A stretch of 60,100 nt of DNA from Gammaproteobacteria bacterium UBA1119 (GCA_002313255.1 DCBA01000004.1:1-60100); one strand, 5' to 3'. Shown: positions 8,997-18,948, counted from the stretch's first letter. Notes: a model not told the origin generated them from the sequence alone. A program made the numbers and translations.

Positions 8997-10472
8997 CTAA
9001 GCGAGAACCGTTAGCTCGTCGGATCCTTTGATGTGGACCGGGCGGGCGCAAAATTCTTCGACGAGCATCGCATTCATGATGTCGAGATCTTGAGTGTTCA
9101 CCCACGTTCTGGCGTCATCAGCGGTTCTGCAAGCCAGATGCGCGATGGAGGGGTCAGCTCCATTGAACATAACGGTATACGATTCTATGGTCGCATCGCC
9201 CACGAACTCCGCTAAGCATTGACGAGACGGAAGTGCGTCAATGTCCGCTTGAACGTTTTCAACTGAGAAGTCGTAGCTTGGAGCGTCACTGCTGTAAATA
9301 CCGTGTGCGTGTTTGTAAAGATTTCCGCCGTTGGCCGTGATGAGCGCGCGAGCACCTTGTTTTTCACGTAATAGCTCGACCGTCCTAGCAACGCTGTGCA
9401 TGACGTAGTTATTCAGGGGTCCGCCGCCGAAAGTCAAACCGCCGGTAACCGTCAGATCCCGTTCTTCGTCTAAACCGTATTCCTTAGCTGCAATCTGTAC
9501 AGCCGATGGAAAACAACTGTAGAGATCAACGAAATCAAGTTTGTCGACCGTCGTATCGGTGAGTTCAAGGAGACGGCGGCCGATCAGTCGGATTCCCGGT
9601 GACGAATAAAAGTTGTCTCGTACCGAAGCAGAAAAGTGGTCGTAGCCGGTGACACCAGCACAAGGATAAATCCAACGGTCTTTCGCTATACCTAGAGAGC
9701 TTGCCTTGGCCGCTGAACACATGATTAGCGCGGCACCCATATCGACGGACATGTTGGCATTCATGAATTTGGTGTATGGGAAACTAATACGTCGATTGGT
9801 TTGCGAAGGTGTGCGAATTTCCTCCGCCGTCATATTGTGCTGGACCCAAGCGTTGGGATTGCGTTGGGCGACATCGTTAAATCGGGACCACAATTCGGAA
9901 ACCCGTTCGGCATGTTGGTCAATGGATTCCCTGCGCGCTTGCCTAATTGCATTGTCGTACATTGGATATATTTGGATCGCGCGCATGATCCCTCGAGCCC
10001 GCTCAAATTCGTGGTGTTCGGGCTGCTGTGCCGCGCCAATCACGCGATCGTATTTACCCGGAGCGGGCGTTTCCGTGAGAGTGACGCTGGCTTTTCGGGC
10101 TTTACCCGCGCTGTTGCCGTTTTCTGCGCCTGTGATAACGGCAAGATCTAGGCCCTCGTGGAGAATTGCCAAGGCGGTTTCGTTGATGACGACTTGGTTT
10201 TGATTGCCGCCAATTAAGGTGCCGATGGATTCAGCCCCAACGGCGCCAATACGTTCAGCGATGAGTTTTGCCGGATTCTCGTAGCCCCACATCCCGCGAA
10301 CTACCCGGACCGACTGCGTTTGAGCAAGTAGGCTACCGACGCCCGTATCTTCTTCGGCCATAACGATAGCGGTCATCATCATTTCTAGAGGTTCTTTGGC
10401 GTCCTCTAGTTTTTCAATTCGATTAAGGACCTGGCCCGCGCCGACGAGTACCGGTGTTCTCGGGTTGAACAC
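8997..10472 (-). CDS. Thiolase-like acetyl-CoA acetyltransferase family protein
   Basis: A 491-residue protein of the thiolase superfamily, SCP2-thiolase-like branch, often annotated acetyl-CoA acetyltransferase. The N-terminal PVLVGAGQVLNR and the C-terminal half (GGLTFGGGPLNNYVMHS, ITANGGNLYKHAHGIYSSD) are typical. At the position of the nucleophilic cysteine it has TLIGGNQNQVVINET, with no cysteine, so the classical thiolysis mechanism is doubtful. About 80 C-terminal residues beyond the thiolase core form the extra domain found in this subfamily. The start ATG at 10472 lies 3 nt after the stop codon of the upstream acyl-CoA dehydrogenase, so the two form an operon and probably act on the same acyl-CoA. 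The role is likely acyl-CoA handling in lipid or steroid-like catabolism (inference). Confidence 0.8.
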   Translation of the reverse strand: MFNPRTPVLVGAGQVLNRIEKLEDAKEPLEMMMTAIVMAEEDTGVGSLLAQTQSVRVVRGMWGYENPAKLIAERIGAVGAESIGTLIGGNQNQVVINETALAILHEGLDLAVITGAENGNSAGKARKASVTLTETPAPGKYDRVIGAAQQPEHHEFERARGIMRAIQIYPMYDNAIRQARRESIDQHAERVSELWSRFNDVAQRNPNAWVQHNMTAEEIRTPSQTNRRISFPYTKFMNANMSVDMGAALIMCSAAKASSLGIAKDRWIYPCAGVTGYDHFSASVRDNFYSSPGIRLIGRRLLELTDTTVDKLDFVDLYSCFPSAVQIAAKEYGLDEERDLTVTGGLTFGGGPLNNYVMHSVARTVELLREKQGARALITANGGNLYKHAHGIYSSDAPSYDFSVENVQADIDALPSRQCLAEFVGDATIESYTVMFNGADPSIAHLACRTADDARTWVNTQDLDIMNAMLVEEFCARPVHIKGSDELTVLA

Positions 10473-10475
10473 CCG

Positions 10476-11696
10476 TTAGTCCGGTAAGCCCAAAATGCGC
10501 TTTGCGATGATGTTACGCTGGACTTCAGAACTTCCACCTTCAATGGAATTGGCTTTAGAGCGCAGCCAGCCCCGAGTATTCGCTCGCTCGCTCGCTTCGA
10601 ACCCATCACCTGACCAACCCAACCCCTTGGACCCCATGATAGAAACGACAAGGTCACTTCGGCGCATATTTTGCTCGGTCCCGTATAGCTTGAAGAACGA
10701 AGATAGGAAAGTTGGTGCTCGGCTATTAGCAGCTTCGTCAGCCGCGCGACGCATGGTTAGTTGGTAGGCACGCTGATCCATGTTGTAAGCGAGCACGTTG
10801 GTACGTACGGTCGAATCGCCAATGCGTCCCCTGATACGACCGGCGTAGGACGCCGCGACTTCATCGAGAGTCGCAACCTTTTGGCGTGCTCCGCCAACAC
10901 CCCCGATGGAACTTCGCTCATATTGAAGTAATCGTTTTCCAACGGTCCAACCCTGTCCTGGTTCACCAATAAGAAAGCGTTTCGGTACACGGACGTCGTC
11001 AAAAAAGGTCTGACAAAACTCCGATGATCCGCTGATTAGTTCAATCGGAGATATGGTAACGCCCGGCGTTTCCATATCGAAGACAATGAATGAAATACCT
11101 TCTTGCTTGGATACATTCGGGTTCGTGCGAACTAGACAAAAAATCCAGTCCGCTTGGTCGGCACCAGAAGTCCAGATTTTCGACCCGTTGATGATGTAGT
11201 CGTCGCCATCCTCGACAGCTTTCGTTTGTAGACTCGCAAGATCCGACCCGGCACCGGGTTCACTGTAGCCTTGACACCACTTGATTTCACCGCTGACGAT
11301 CCGCGGTAAATGCTCGAAGCATTGTTCGGGGGTACCAAATTCAAGAATGGCGGGTCCGATCATGGTCAATCCGTGACCACCCAAGGGTGAGCGTGCGTTG
11401 ATGCGACGCATTTCATCCATGAGGGTTTGATTTTCCTCTTGGGTCAGACCTCCCCCTCCATACTCGGTCGGCCAAGTTGGCGCGGTCCAACCTTGCTCTG
11501 CCATTCGATCCATCCAGAGTCTCGACTCGGGATTGATGTATTTGGCGCGTCGGCCACCGCTAATGTATTCACCCCCAGGTGTTGGGGTCCGCATACTTTC
11601 GGGACAGTTGATTTTTAGCCAGTCACGTGCCGCTTCGCGAAATCTCATAATCTCGGCGTTCCATGTGAAACGTCGAACATTGTAACGCCGAAACAA
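10476..11696 (-). CDS. Acyl-CoA dehydrogenase family protein
   Basis: An FAD-dependent acyl-CoA dehydrogenase of 406 residues that introduces a trans-2 double bond into an acyl-CoA. Recognisable blocks are [16 protein letters not shown], the FAD/substrate signature [18 protein letters not shown], the strand [17 protein letters not shown] and the C-terminal [17 protein letters not shown]. The pattern fits the FadE-type enzymes common in actinobacteria and marine proteobacteria rather than short-chain MCAD. The ATG at 11696 keeps the N-terminal helix [17 protein letters not shown] intact; an internal ATG at 11648 would cut it. It is divergent from isovaleryl-CoA dehydrogenase and is followed by the thiolase-like gene after 3 nt. 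Chain length and branching of the substrate are unknown. Confidence 0.85.
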   Translation of the reverse strand: MFRRYNVRRFTWNAEIMRFREAARDWLKINCPESMRTPTPGGEYISGGRRAKYINPESRLWMDRMAEQGWTAPTWPTEYGGGGLTQEENQTLMDEMRRINARSPLGGHGLTMIGPAILEFGTPEQCFEHLPRIVSGEIKWCQGYSEPGAGSDLASLQTKAVEDGDDYIINGSKIWTSGADQADWIFCLVRTNPNVSKQEGISFIVFDMETPGVTISPIELISGSSEFCQTFFDDVRVPKRFLIGEPGQGWTVGKRLLQYERSSIGGVGGARQKVATLDEVAASYAGRIRGRIGDSTVRTNVLAYNMDQRAYQLTMRRAADEAANSRAPTFLSSFFKLYGTEQNMRRSDLVVSIMGSKGLGWSGDGFEASERANTRGWLRSKANSIEGGSSEVQRNIIAKRILGLPD

Positions 11697-11772
11697 TAAC
11701 TGTCAGGGGGCTGTTTGCCAGCTTGGGTTGCAGTTGCGACACTCAAAGCATGTCAGAGAAACGGTGCCCAAA

Positions 11773-12933
11773 ATGCTGACGGATTTCGACTTTGGTCTTG
11801 GAGAAACAATCGACATGCTGCGACGTTCGGTCCGCGATTTTTGCGAGCGAAAAATTGTTCCCATTGCTGAGCGCGTTGATCAATCAAACGAATTTCCTCG
11901 CCCACTATGGCCCCTGCTCGGCGAACTTGGGGTACTCGGTATCACGGCTGAAGAAAAATACGGTGGTGCGGGTCTCGGTTATCTGGCGCACTGTGTGGTG
12001 ATGGAGGAAATTAGCCGAGCATCTGGGGCGGTGGGTCTTTCGTACGGCGCGCATTCGAATTTATGCGTCAATCAACTGTGTCGATTTGGAACGGACGAGC
12101 AAAAGCAGAAGTTCCTGCCGGATCTCATTTCCGGAACCTCCCTGGGGGCACTCGCGATGAGCGAGTCGGGGGCGGGCTCGGATGTCGTAAACATGCGTCT
12201 AAAAGCGGAGGATCGTGGTGATTATTATTTGCTCAACGGTAGCAAGATGTGGATTACCAACGGTCCGGACGCCGACGTTGTGATCGTATACGCCACCTTG
12301 GATCCAACGGCGGGAGCCAAGGGCATTACAGCGTTTATCGTCGAGAAAGGCATGCCTGGCTATGAACCACAACCTAAACTCGACAAGCTAGGGATGCGTG
12401 GTTCGGATACTTCTGAACTTGTCTTTAAAGACGTGCACGTTCCCAAGTCGCTTGTGCTTGGAGTCGCTGGCGGCGGCGTTGGCGTTCTTATGAGCGGATT
12501 GGACTACGAACGCGTCGTTCTTGCGGCGGGCCCGGTCGGTATTATGCAAGCTTGCTTGGATGTGGTGCTTCCGTATATCCATGAACGTAGACAATTTGGT
12601 CAACCGATTGGAACGTTTCAGCTGATGCAGGGGAAAATCGCGGACATGTACACCACGCTGAATGCCAGCCGGGCGTACGTCTACACGGTAGCCAATGCAT
12701 GTGATGGTGGCCGGACCACGCGGTTCGACGCCGCGGGTTGCATTCTGTATGCCGCGGAAAAAGCAACTCAAGTTGCGCTGGATGCGATCCAAGCCCTGGG
12801 AGGCAATGGGTACACCAATGAATACTCAACGGGCCGATTGTTGCGGGATGCGAAGTTGTATGAGATTGGTGCTGGAACCAGCGAGATTCGAAGGATGTTG
12901 ATTGGACGGGAGCTATTCGACGCATCAAACTAA
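11773..12933 (+). CDS. ivd: Isovaleryl-CoA dehydrogenase
   Basis: An FAD flavoenzyme of leucine degradation that oxidises isovaleryl-CoA to 3-methylcrotonyl-CoA and passes electrons to ETF. It carries the acyl-CoA dehydrogenase signatures [14 protein letters not shown] and [20 protein letters not shown]. The catalytic glutamate is in the IVD-type position E246 ([11 protein letters not shown]), and the usual MCAD-type position near the C-terminus has Gly ([11 protein letters not shown]), as in isovaleryl-CoA dehydrogenases. The ATG at 11773 gives 386 residues, the normal length; a TTG at 11728 would add 15 residues with no homology. No methylcrotonyl-CoA carboxylase gene pair is beside it. A related branched or short-chain acyl-CoA substrate remains possible. 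Confidence 0.84.
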   Translation: MLTDFDFGLGETIDMLRRSVRDFCERKIVPIAERVDQSNEFPRPLWPLLGELGVLGITAEEKYGGAGLGYLAHCVVMEEISRASGAVGLSYGAHSNLCVNQLCRFGTDEQKQKFLPDLISGTSLGALAMSESGAGSDVVNMRLKAEDRGDYYLLNGSKMWITNGPDADVVIVYATLDPTAGAKGITAFIVEKGMPGYEPQPKLDKLGMRGSDTSELVFKDVHVPKSLVLGVAGGGVGVLMSGLDYERVVLAAGPVGIMQACLDVVLPYIHERRQFGQPIGTFQLMQGKIADMYTTLNASRAYVYTVANACDGGRTTRFDAAGCILYAAEKATQVALDAIQALGGNGYTNEYSTGRLLRDAKLYEIGAGTSEIRRMLIGRELFDASN

Positions 12934-13063
12934 GTGAGGCTAGCATTGAGGCAGGACAGCGTTGGCCGGCGCCTTCTTGGAAACTTGACGGTGAGCTTTT
13001 TGCATGAACGATCGGCGTGACGATGGTTAGAATCTGTTCCGGAACGAATGCGGCCAGTCTTTG

Positions 13064-14425
13064 ATGCGATACATTTCCACACGCGGTGGCATGGATCCCG
13101 TAAGGTTTCGGGAAGCCGTGATCATTGGTCAGGCGCCGGATGGCGGACTACTTTTGCCCGAGCTTTTACCGGATGTCTCGTCGGATTTGGAGGGTTGGCG
13201 AGGACTTGCGTTTGAAGACTTGGCATTCGAAGTGGTACGTCTTTTTGCCGACGATATCGATGATGCGGTTCTCAAAAAAATACTCAAAGACGCCTTCGAG
13301 ACGTTTGCGTCTGAGGACACCATTCCCCTTGTCCAACTCGACGGTCTTAACGTACTGGAGTTATTTCATGGGCCTACGCTTGCATTCAAAGACGTGGCGC
13401 TTCAGGTCCTTGGCGGATTGTTCGAGCATATATTGGGCCGACAATCGGGCAGTTTGAATATTTTAGGGGCGACGAGCGGGGATACCGGGAGCGCTGCGAT
13501 AGCGGCTGTTCGTGGTCGACCCAATATCGACATTTTTGTGCTTTTCCCGAACGGTCGAACGAGTTTGATGCAAGAACTGCAAATGACGACCGTATTGGAT
13601 GACAACGTTCATTGCCTTGGAATCGAAGGCACCTTCGACGACTGCCAAGAGCTGATGAAGAGTATATTCAACGATTTAGCGTTCAAAGAAAAATATAGGC
13701 TAGGAGCCGTGAATTCGGTGAATTGGGCGCGCATTGTGATTCAAGTCGTTTATTACATCTACGCGGCACTGAAGTTCAAAGAGCCGGTATCTTTCAGCGT
13801 ACCCACGGGTAATTTCGGCAACGTGTTTGCCGGTTATCTTGCTCGGTCGATGGGTGTTCCCATCGACCGACTGGTGCTTGCAACCAACAAAAACGACATC
13901 CTTGCACGTTTTTTCGAAACAGGTACGTACGCGCGTGGGACGGTCCAACATACCCTGAGTCCATCGATGGATATTCAGGTGGCAAGTAACTTCGAGCGAT
14001 TCTTGTACTTGTATTTCAATGGAGATTCGGAGCGTTTAGTCGAGTTCCTGGAAACATTCTATGAGCGAGGCTCGGCCAAGGTGGACTATGTCGACTCGGT
14101 GGAGCCGTTTTTTTTGGCTACCAGCGTTGGCGAAGAAGAAACCGTGGAAACGATCAAGTCGACGTACGCGTCACACGGCTACGTACTTGATCCGCACAGT
14201 GCTGTTGGCGTTGCTGCTGCGTCGCGATTCAAATTGACAAGTCCTTTGATTTCACTTGCAACTGCTCATCCGGCGAAGTTTCCCGATGCCGTGAATGAAG
14301 CCATCGGTAAGGACGTCGCAACCCACGCCAAACTTGAGAAACTGGTCTCGCAAGCTACCCGAAAGACAGTATTGGCTGCTGACGAGCATGCTGTGAAAAA
14401 CTATTTGACCGAGAACGCCCGATAA
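13064..14425 (+). CDS. thrC: Threonine synthase
   Basis: A PLP enzyme that converts O-phospho-L-homoserine and water to threonine and phosphate, the last step of threonine biosynthesis. The PLP lysine is K109 in the signature ELFHGPTLAFKDVALQ, and the glycine-rich phosphate loop is ATSGDTGSAA. The N-terminus MRYISTRGG is the usual start of this long-type (E. coli/yeast-like) enzyme, so the ATG at 13064 is preferred over a TTG one codon earlier. The length of 453 residues fits. The gene stands alone, without hom or thrB beside it, and converges with the phosphatase gene after 21 nt. Confidence 0.93.
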   Translation: MRYISTRGGMDPVRFREAVIIGQAPDGGLLLPELLPDVSSDLEGWRGLAFEDLAFEVVRLFADDIDDAVLKKILKDAFETFASEDTIPLVQLDGLNVLELFHGPTLAFKDVALQVLGGLFEHILGRQSGSLNILGATSGDTGSAAIAAVRGRPNIDIFVLFPNGRTSLMQELQMTTVLDDNVHCLGIEGTFDDCQELMKSIFNDLAFKEKYRLGAVNSVNWARIVIQVVYYIYAALKFKEPVSFSVPTGNFGNVFAGYLARSMGVPIDRLVLATNKNDILARFFETGTYARGTVQHTLSPSMDIQVASNFERFLYLYFNGDSERLVEFLETFYERGSAKVDYVDSVEPFFLATSVGEEETVETIKSTYASHGYVLDPHSAVGVAAASRFKLTSPLISLATAHPAKFPDAVNEAIGKDVATHAKLEKLVSQATRKTVLAADEHAVKNYLTENAR

Positions 14426-14446
14426 GAGAGCAGTAGATCGCTCGTG

Positions 14447-15145
14447 CTACGAGCCCCCGAGCGTGGCGATTGCCGCTACGAGAGAAGGTAAATCGGTGAC
14501 CGTTGCATGGGCTGGTACACGGTCCGTTTTGCCGTCGAAATTAACCCAAATGGAATGCATACCTACACGATTGGCACCTTCGATATCGTCAATTGGGTGG
14601 TCGCCAACGTGAACTGCGTGGTCGGGTGAAACTTCGGCTCGATGCATCGCTTCCAAGAACATTTCGGGGCTCGGCTTGCTGGAGCCAACGTCGGCTGCAG
14701 ATATCGCGAAGGAAAAATAAGAGTCCAAGCCAACCTTTCGAACGTCCGCATTCCCGTTGGTGAGCGCGGCGAGTTGATAACGGTGCGAGAGGGTATTGAG
14801 TGTGTCTTGGGCGCCATCGTAAAACGTAATGGTATTGCGCCAACGTATAAACACGGCAAACGCCTCACGCGCCTTGGCATCCGCCTCCGTGCGCCGTAAA
14901 CCGCACTGTTCGAACGCGCGACGCATCATCTGAATGCGCAACGCCGAAACGTCGTGCCGTATATCCGGATTCTCTTCCATAACCCGAGCGCGAAGAGATA
15001 CGACGTTTTCCGTGGTCATGTAACTGGCGTACTCTGGAACTCGGGGTTGTATCCACTTACGCGTTTCCTTTTCCGCCCGGCGAATGACGGTGTCCACGTG
15101 CCAAAGGGTGTTATCCAAATCGAAGGTCACCAACCGGATTGTCAT
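14447..15145 (-). CDS. yigB: HAD-family hydrolase, YigB-like FMN phosphatase
   Basis: A haloacid-dehalogenase-fold phosphatase of 232 residues with motif I VTFDLDNTLWHVD at the N-terminus, motif II as LTNGNADV and motif III/IV as SSKPSPEMF and HVGDHPIDDIEGA. In E. coli YigB dephosphorylates FMN and related small phosphates. Position supports the assignment: it is the last gene of the lptM-lysA-dapF-DUF484-xerC-yigB operon, as in many gammaproteobacteria. Its ATG overlaps the end of xerC by 4 nt, which implies translational coupling. There is no signal peptide. The substrate is assigned by family and synteny only. Confidence 0.85.
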   Translation of the reverse strand: MTIRLVTFDLDNTLWHVDTVIRRAEKETRKWIQPRVPEYASYMTTENVVSLRARVMEENPDIRHDVSALRIQMMRRAFEQCGLRRTEADAKAREAFAVFIRWRNTITFYDGAQDTLNTLSHRYQLAALTNGNADVRKVGLDSYFSFAISAADVGSSKPSPEMFLEAMHRAEVSPDHAVHVGDHPIDDIEGANRVGMHSIWVNFDGKTDRVPAHATVTDLPSLVAAIATLGGS

Positions 15146-16041
15146 TTGCCGCCTTCCTTTTTCCCCCGTGCTCGGGGGTGAGCAATGTCGTAAACCTTAG
15201 CGAGATGTTGGAAGTCCAGGTGCGTATAGATTTGCGTTGTCGAAATGTCTGAATGGCCTAAAAGCTCCTGGACTGCCCGCAAGTCTCCACTTGACTCTAA
15301 CAAGTGGCTGGCAAAGCTGTGTCGCAATAGGTGCGGGTGGATTGAATCAACCCCCAGGGCTTTCATCCCTGCACGTTTGACGCGAAGCTGAACCGTGCGA
15401 GGACTGATACGTTGGTCGCCGCGTCCGACGAAAACAGGGTCCTCCGGTTGCTGATCGGATCGGGTGGATAACCATGCTTGAAGTGCCGTAACGGTGTGGG
15501 AGCCGAGCGGTACGATTCGAGTCTTGCGCCCCTTTCCTAAAACCCGAGCGTTGCCGTTTGCGAGATCCAGATCCTGAATATCGAGTCCAACTAGCTCGGC
15601 GAGGCGAATACCGCTGCCATAAAATAGTTCGAGCAGGGCGCGGTCCCTCTTCTCGATCGGAGTCGTAACACTTCCGATAAGTAGTTGGGCTGTTTGATCG
15701 GTATCAAGGACTCGTGGAAGTTTTTTCGCGATTCTTGGCGCCCTGACACCGGTGGCCGGATTGTTGCCTAAGAGATCTTTTCGTACTAAGTAAACGAAGA
15801 AAGAATTTAGGCACGAGAGCGCGCGCTTTATCGACCGCGGAGAAAGCCCCCTTTGATTTAATCGAGCAATGTGGTGCTTGATATCAGCCGATGTAATCTC
15901 GTCGACGGACAGCGTTGGGTAGACCAGAAAAAAGTTTTTGAGGTCGCGTGAATAAGCTTTTAGCGTATGGGAGGAAAGACGGCGTTCGACTGTAAGGTGC
16001 CTGAAATAATCTTCCAATAGCAAACTATTGTCCGATGTCAT
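15142..16041 (-). CDS. xerC: Tyrosine recombinase XerC
   Basis: A site-specific tyrosine recombinase that, with XerD, resolves chromosome dimers at dif during division. The catalytic set is complete: R146 (GSGIRLAEL), K170 (GKGRKTR), H237 and R240 (HPHLLRHSF), H263 (LGHSDIS) and nucleophile Y272 (QIYTHL). The N-terminal SAM-like core-binding domain (residues 1-95) is present and the length of 299 is standard. It sits between DUF484 and yigB, the fixed position of xerC in gammaproteobacteria, which separates it from xerD and from phage integrases. The C-terminus is lysine-rich (ARGKKEGGK). Confidence 0.93.
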   Translation of the reverse strand: MTSDNSLLLEDYFRHLTVERRLSSHTLKAYSRDLKNFFLVYPTLSVDEITSADIKHHIARLNQRGLSPRSIKRALSCLNSFFVYLVRKDLLGNNPATGVRAPRIAKKLPRVLDTDQTAQLLIGSVTTPIEKRDRALLELFYGSGIRLAELVGLDIQDLDLANGNARVLGKGRKTRIVPLGSHTVTALQAWLSTRSDQQPEDPVFVGRGDQRISPRTVQLRVKRAGMKALGVDSIHPHLLRHSFASHLLESSGDLRAVQELLGHSDISTTQIYTHLDFQHLAKVYDIAHPRARGKKEGGK

Positions 16042-16049
16042 GCCGACCT

Positions 16050-16733
16050 TTATTGCATCACTCGATTCAAGGTGCGACCTAAAACGTCGCTGATGTATTC
16101 GAGAAATAACGTTCCCTTCTCTGGTACGAAGCGTTGTGAATCGTTAGAACCAATCGCAAGAATTGCTTCAAGGCCAGATAGCCGCATGGGGACGAGCGCC
16201 ACGGAACCTGGTTGAGTTAAGGGAGAGTCCGGGAACAGGGCTCCATATTCTTTCGGTCGATAAATTCCGCAGACGGGTTCAGGTTGGCTGAACAGGCGAG
16301 GAATGGGTGGCTCGTCGTTCGCTGGGACGCCGACGATGTGCTGGTAGTCGGCTGGTGTTTGCCAGTCGAGCACGTAACAGAGCCCGTGATTCGCGTCGAA
16401 TCCTTCGATCAATCTTGTTGCCAGAACCTGGTCGAGGCTCTGGAGATCAACGGTGTCCATCAGTGCCAATGTCAATGTGCGCGTCTTAAGGAAAACGTCG
16501 TCGTTAACGCCTGCATTATCGACGAGTTCGTTTAAACGTTTCCTCAAGTCAACATTGCGCTCTCTCAACAGCGATACTTGACGCTCAACAAGCGATGTTG
16601 CTGATCCAGATTCGTGAGGTAGTTCGAGCTTCGAAATCACTTCGGGGTGGCGCTTAAAAAACTCGCGCTCACTTTCCAAGTATGCGACCACTGCATCGTC
16701 GTCGATAATGGAGCCATCGGAGTTTGTCGTCAT
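16050..16733 (-). CDS. DUF484 family protein (GAF-like)
   Basis: A conserved gammaproteobacterial protein found between dapF and xerC (called YigA in E. coli). It has an N-terminal helix (DDDAVVAYLESEREFFKRHP), a coiled-coil stretch (SLVERQVSLLRERNVDLRKR) and a GAF-like C-terminal domain (CGIYRPKEYGALFP, GSVALVPMRL, AILAIGSND). The function is not established. The preferred start is the ATG at 16733, whose ATGA overlaps the dapF stop codon; a start 9 codons upstream would lie deep in dapF. The ATGA overlap implies coupled translation, and xerC begins 8 nt downstream. Confidence 0.85.
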   Translation of the reverse strand: MTTNSDGSIIDDDAVVAYLESEREFFKRHPEVISKLELPHESGSATSLVERQVSLLRERNVDLRKRLNELVDNAGVNDDVFLKTRTLTLALMDTVDLQSLDQVLATRLIEGFDANHGLCYVLDWQTPADYQHIVGVPANDEPPIPRLFSQPEPVCGIYRPKEYGALFPDSPLTQPGSVALVPMRLSGLEAILAIGSNDSQRFVPEKGTLFLEYISDVLGRTLNRVMQ

Positions 16734-17581
16734 ATTCGGAGTTCGCCGTCGTATACCCAAGTAGCTGGGCCGATCATTTCAACGATTGAGCTTTCATCCT
16801 GCCACACGACGCGTACTTTACCTCCTGGTAAAGACACTTGGACCCTATCGTCCAATTTTCCAAGTAAACGCCCTGCGACAACTCCAGCACAAGCTCCAGT
16901 ACCACAAGCAAGTGTTTCACCGACACCGCGTTCAACTACACGAAGGTGCACAAACTGGCGATCGACGATTTGCATAAATCCAACATTGACGCCCTCGGGA
17001 AATCGGTCGTTGGTTTGCAGCATCCGTGCCCACTCCGTGATGGGTGCATCGTTGACGTCGTCGACAATAACCACGGCATGGGGGTTTCCCATCGATAACG
17101 GAACAAACTCGATTTCCTGGGACCCAATGTCGACCGCGTACTGAACGGCTGGCTCGTCCGTAAGAAATGGAATTACGGATGGTTTGGTGCAGGGGATGCC
17201 CATGTCCACACGAACAATACTGGTATTTGGGCTGTCTACCGCAATCTCGAGGATCGATGTATTAACGATTCCACTAGGCGCATCCATTCGCAGCGATTTC
17301 TTGATCGTTAGTCTCGCGTGTGTCACATATTTAGCGATACAACGAGCGCCGTTTCCGCATTGTTGTGCTTCCGTGCCATCAACATTAAAAATTTGGTAGC
17401 GGAAATCTGTCTCGGGATTTGAGGGTGGGCGGACGATTAAAAGCTGATCGAAACCGATCCCGGTCCTGCGATCTCCCCACGTCCTGATAAGTTCTGGTGT
17501 GAGATCAAAGTTCTGGGTTACGAGTTCGAGGACCAGGAAGTCGTTTCCTAATCCGTGCATTTTCGTAAACTTAAGTTTCAT
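16730..17581 (-). CDS. dapF: Diaminopimelate epimerase
   Basis: Converts LL- to meso-diaminopimelate, the penultimate step of lysine synthesis and the source of the peptidoglycan cross-link residue. It is a PLP-independent epimerase using two cysteines, visible as C75 (EAQQCGNGARC) and C226 (ETLACGTGACAG). The N-terminus MKLKFTKMHGLGNDF is diagnostic and sets the start. Length is 283 residues. It lies 18 nt after lysA, the next enzyme of the pathway, and overlaps DUF484 by 4 nt. Confidence 0.95.
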   Translation of the reverse strand: MKLKFTKMHGLGNDFLVLELVTQNFDLTPELIRTWGDRRTGIGFDQLLIVRPPSNPETDFRYQIFNVDGTEAQQCGNGARCIAKYVTHARLTIKKSLRMDAPSGIVNTSILEIAVDSPNTSIVRVDMGIPCTKPSVIPFLTDEPAVQYAVDIGSQEIEFVPLSMGNPHAVVIVDDVNDAPITEWARMLQTNDRFPEGVNVGFMQIVDRQFVHLRVVERGVGETLACGTGACAGVVAGRLLGKLDDRVQVSLPGGKVRVVWQDESSIVEMIGPATWVYDGELRI

Positions 17582-17599
17582 GACCCAATCCCGATCCGA

Positions 17600-18847
17600 T
17601 CACAAGATCCGTTCGAGACGCAGAAGATCGCTGATGGATTCTCTATCGCGGACCAGCTGCAACTCGTTACTGCGGATCATTACTTCGGCCGATCGCGCTC
17701 TCGTATTGTAGTTTGAGGACTGGACGAAACCGTATGCACCCGTCGAAAGTATTGCCAACAAGGAACCCTCCGACAAGTCGAGATCGCGCTGCAACGCGAG
17801 GAAGTCGCCGGACTCGCAAATTGGGCCAACGATGTCCCATCGACAGCTGTCTAGATCATCAGCGCCTACTGAAAGGACTGGGTGATACGCCTGATAAAGA
17901 GCGGGTCGAATGAGGTCATTCATTGCTGCGTCCACGATGGCGTAATTTGGTTGATCAGTCACGCGCGAAGGTTTGAGGTACTCGACTCGGGTCAATAGCA
18001 GGCCAGCTTCGGCGACTAGATAACGACCCGGTTCAATCAGTAATTCGACGTTGAGGCCTTCTAGCTTTTCGGATACGGCTGCTGCGTAGCTTGCTACATC
18101 AAGTTCCTCTTCATCGGCGTAGCGAATTCCAAGTCCGCCGCCTAAATCCAGATGTGCTAGTTCAATTCCTTCATCAGACAATTGATGGGTGAGCCTGATC
18201 AGGTGATCCAGGGCCTCGATGAAAGGTGCAGTTTGGTTGATTTGGGAACCGATGTGGCAGCCTAGCCCGAAGATTTTCAGGCTCTTCGATTTGTGTGCAT
18301 AGCGACACATTTCGATCGCTTCTGTCTCCGCGACACCAAACTTATTTTTCCTCAAGCCTGTCGAAATATAGGGATGTGTATTGGCATCGACGTCGGGATT
18401 GAGTCGAACGGACACCGGCGCTATTTTGCCTAGGAGACCGGAGCGCGCTTCAATCCTTTCTAATTCTGCGGTGCTTTCCATATTGATGCACCCGATCCCT
18501 GCTTTTAGGGCGAAGTCGATTTCTGCCACGCTTTTGCCGACACCGGAAAAGATTGCCTGTGACGGAGAAATACCGACCACCATGAGGCGCTCCAATTCCC
18601 CTCCTGACACGATGTCAAAATTTGCGCCTAGCTCGCTCAAATGACGGAGTATCGCGAGGTTGCTATTCGCTTTCACGGCATAACAGATTCGGTGCCTGGT
18701 GTCGGCAAGGGCTCCCGCAAGATCTCGGTATCGAGCTTCTATATTGTTCCAACTATAGACATAGGTTGGGGTGCCAAAGCGGTCCGCAACCTCGTCTAGC
18801 CGTACGCCGTCTAAACAAAGAATTCCATCCGTTCGGTCAAGGGACAT
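17600..18847 (-). CDS. lysA: Diaminopimelate decarboxylase
   Basis: A PLP fold III decarboxylase that turns meso-diaminopimelate into lysine. The PLP lysine is K59 in RICYAVKANSN, the phosphate-binding glycines are in LDLGGGLGIRY, the catalytic cysteine is in the CESGDFLA motif and the substrate tyrosine region is AYGFVQSSNYN. Length is 415 residues. The ATG at 18847 lies 2 nt after the stop codon of the small lipoprotein gene lptM, so the start is well supported by the operon structure. Order lptM-lysA-dapF is the Pseudomonas-type arrangement. Confidence 0.95.
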   Translation of the reverse strand: MSLDRTDGILCLDGVRLDEVADRFGTPTYVYSWNNIEARYRDLAGALADTRHRICYAVKANSNLAILRHLSELGANFDIVSGGELERLMVVGISPSQAIFSGVGKSVAEIDFALKAGIGCINMESTAELERIEARSGLLGKIAPVSVRLNPDVDANTHPYISTGLRKNKFGVAETEAIEMCRYAHKSKSLKIFGLGCHIGSQINQTAPFIEALDHLIRLTHQLSDEGIELAHLDLGGGLGIRYADEEELDVASYAAAVSEKLEGLNVELLIEPGRYLVAEAGLLLTRVEYLKPSRVTDQPNYAIVDAAMNDLIRPALYQAYHPVLSVGADDLDSCRWDIVGPICESGDFLALQRDLDLSEGSLLAILSTGAYGFVQSSNYNTRARSAEVMIRSNELQLVRDRESISDLLRLERIL

Positions 18848-18849
18848 AG

Positions 18850-18948
18850 CTATCCTGTGATAACGGTCTCGTCGGGTAGGGTCAGCGGACCTTTTTGGCC
18901 ACAGGTCGCGACCAGCAAACAGACCGCGGCGATTAGAAAAAGGCGCAT
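18850..18948 (-). CDS. lptM: LptM-type small lipoprotein (YifL/LppL family)
   Basis: A 32-residue lipoprotein. It starts MRLFLIAAVCLLVATC and continues CGQKGPLTLPDETVITG, so it has a short signal peptide, a lipobox (LVAT-C) with the acylated cysteine at residue 16, and the family's hallmark CGQKGPLxLP just after it. LptM assists assembly of the LptD lipopolysaccharide translocon in E. coli. The location directly before lysA/dapF is the conserved place of this gene, and the stop codon is 2 nt from the lysA start. It is short enough to be missed by length cut-offs. Confidence 0.9.
   Translation of the reverse strand: MRLFLIAAVCLLVATCGQKGPLTLPDETVITG

Noticed and set aside
13061..13063. TTG start one codon before thrC ATG
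   Set aside because: MRYISTRGG is the usual N-terminus, so the ATG at 13064 is used.
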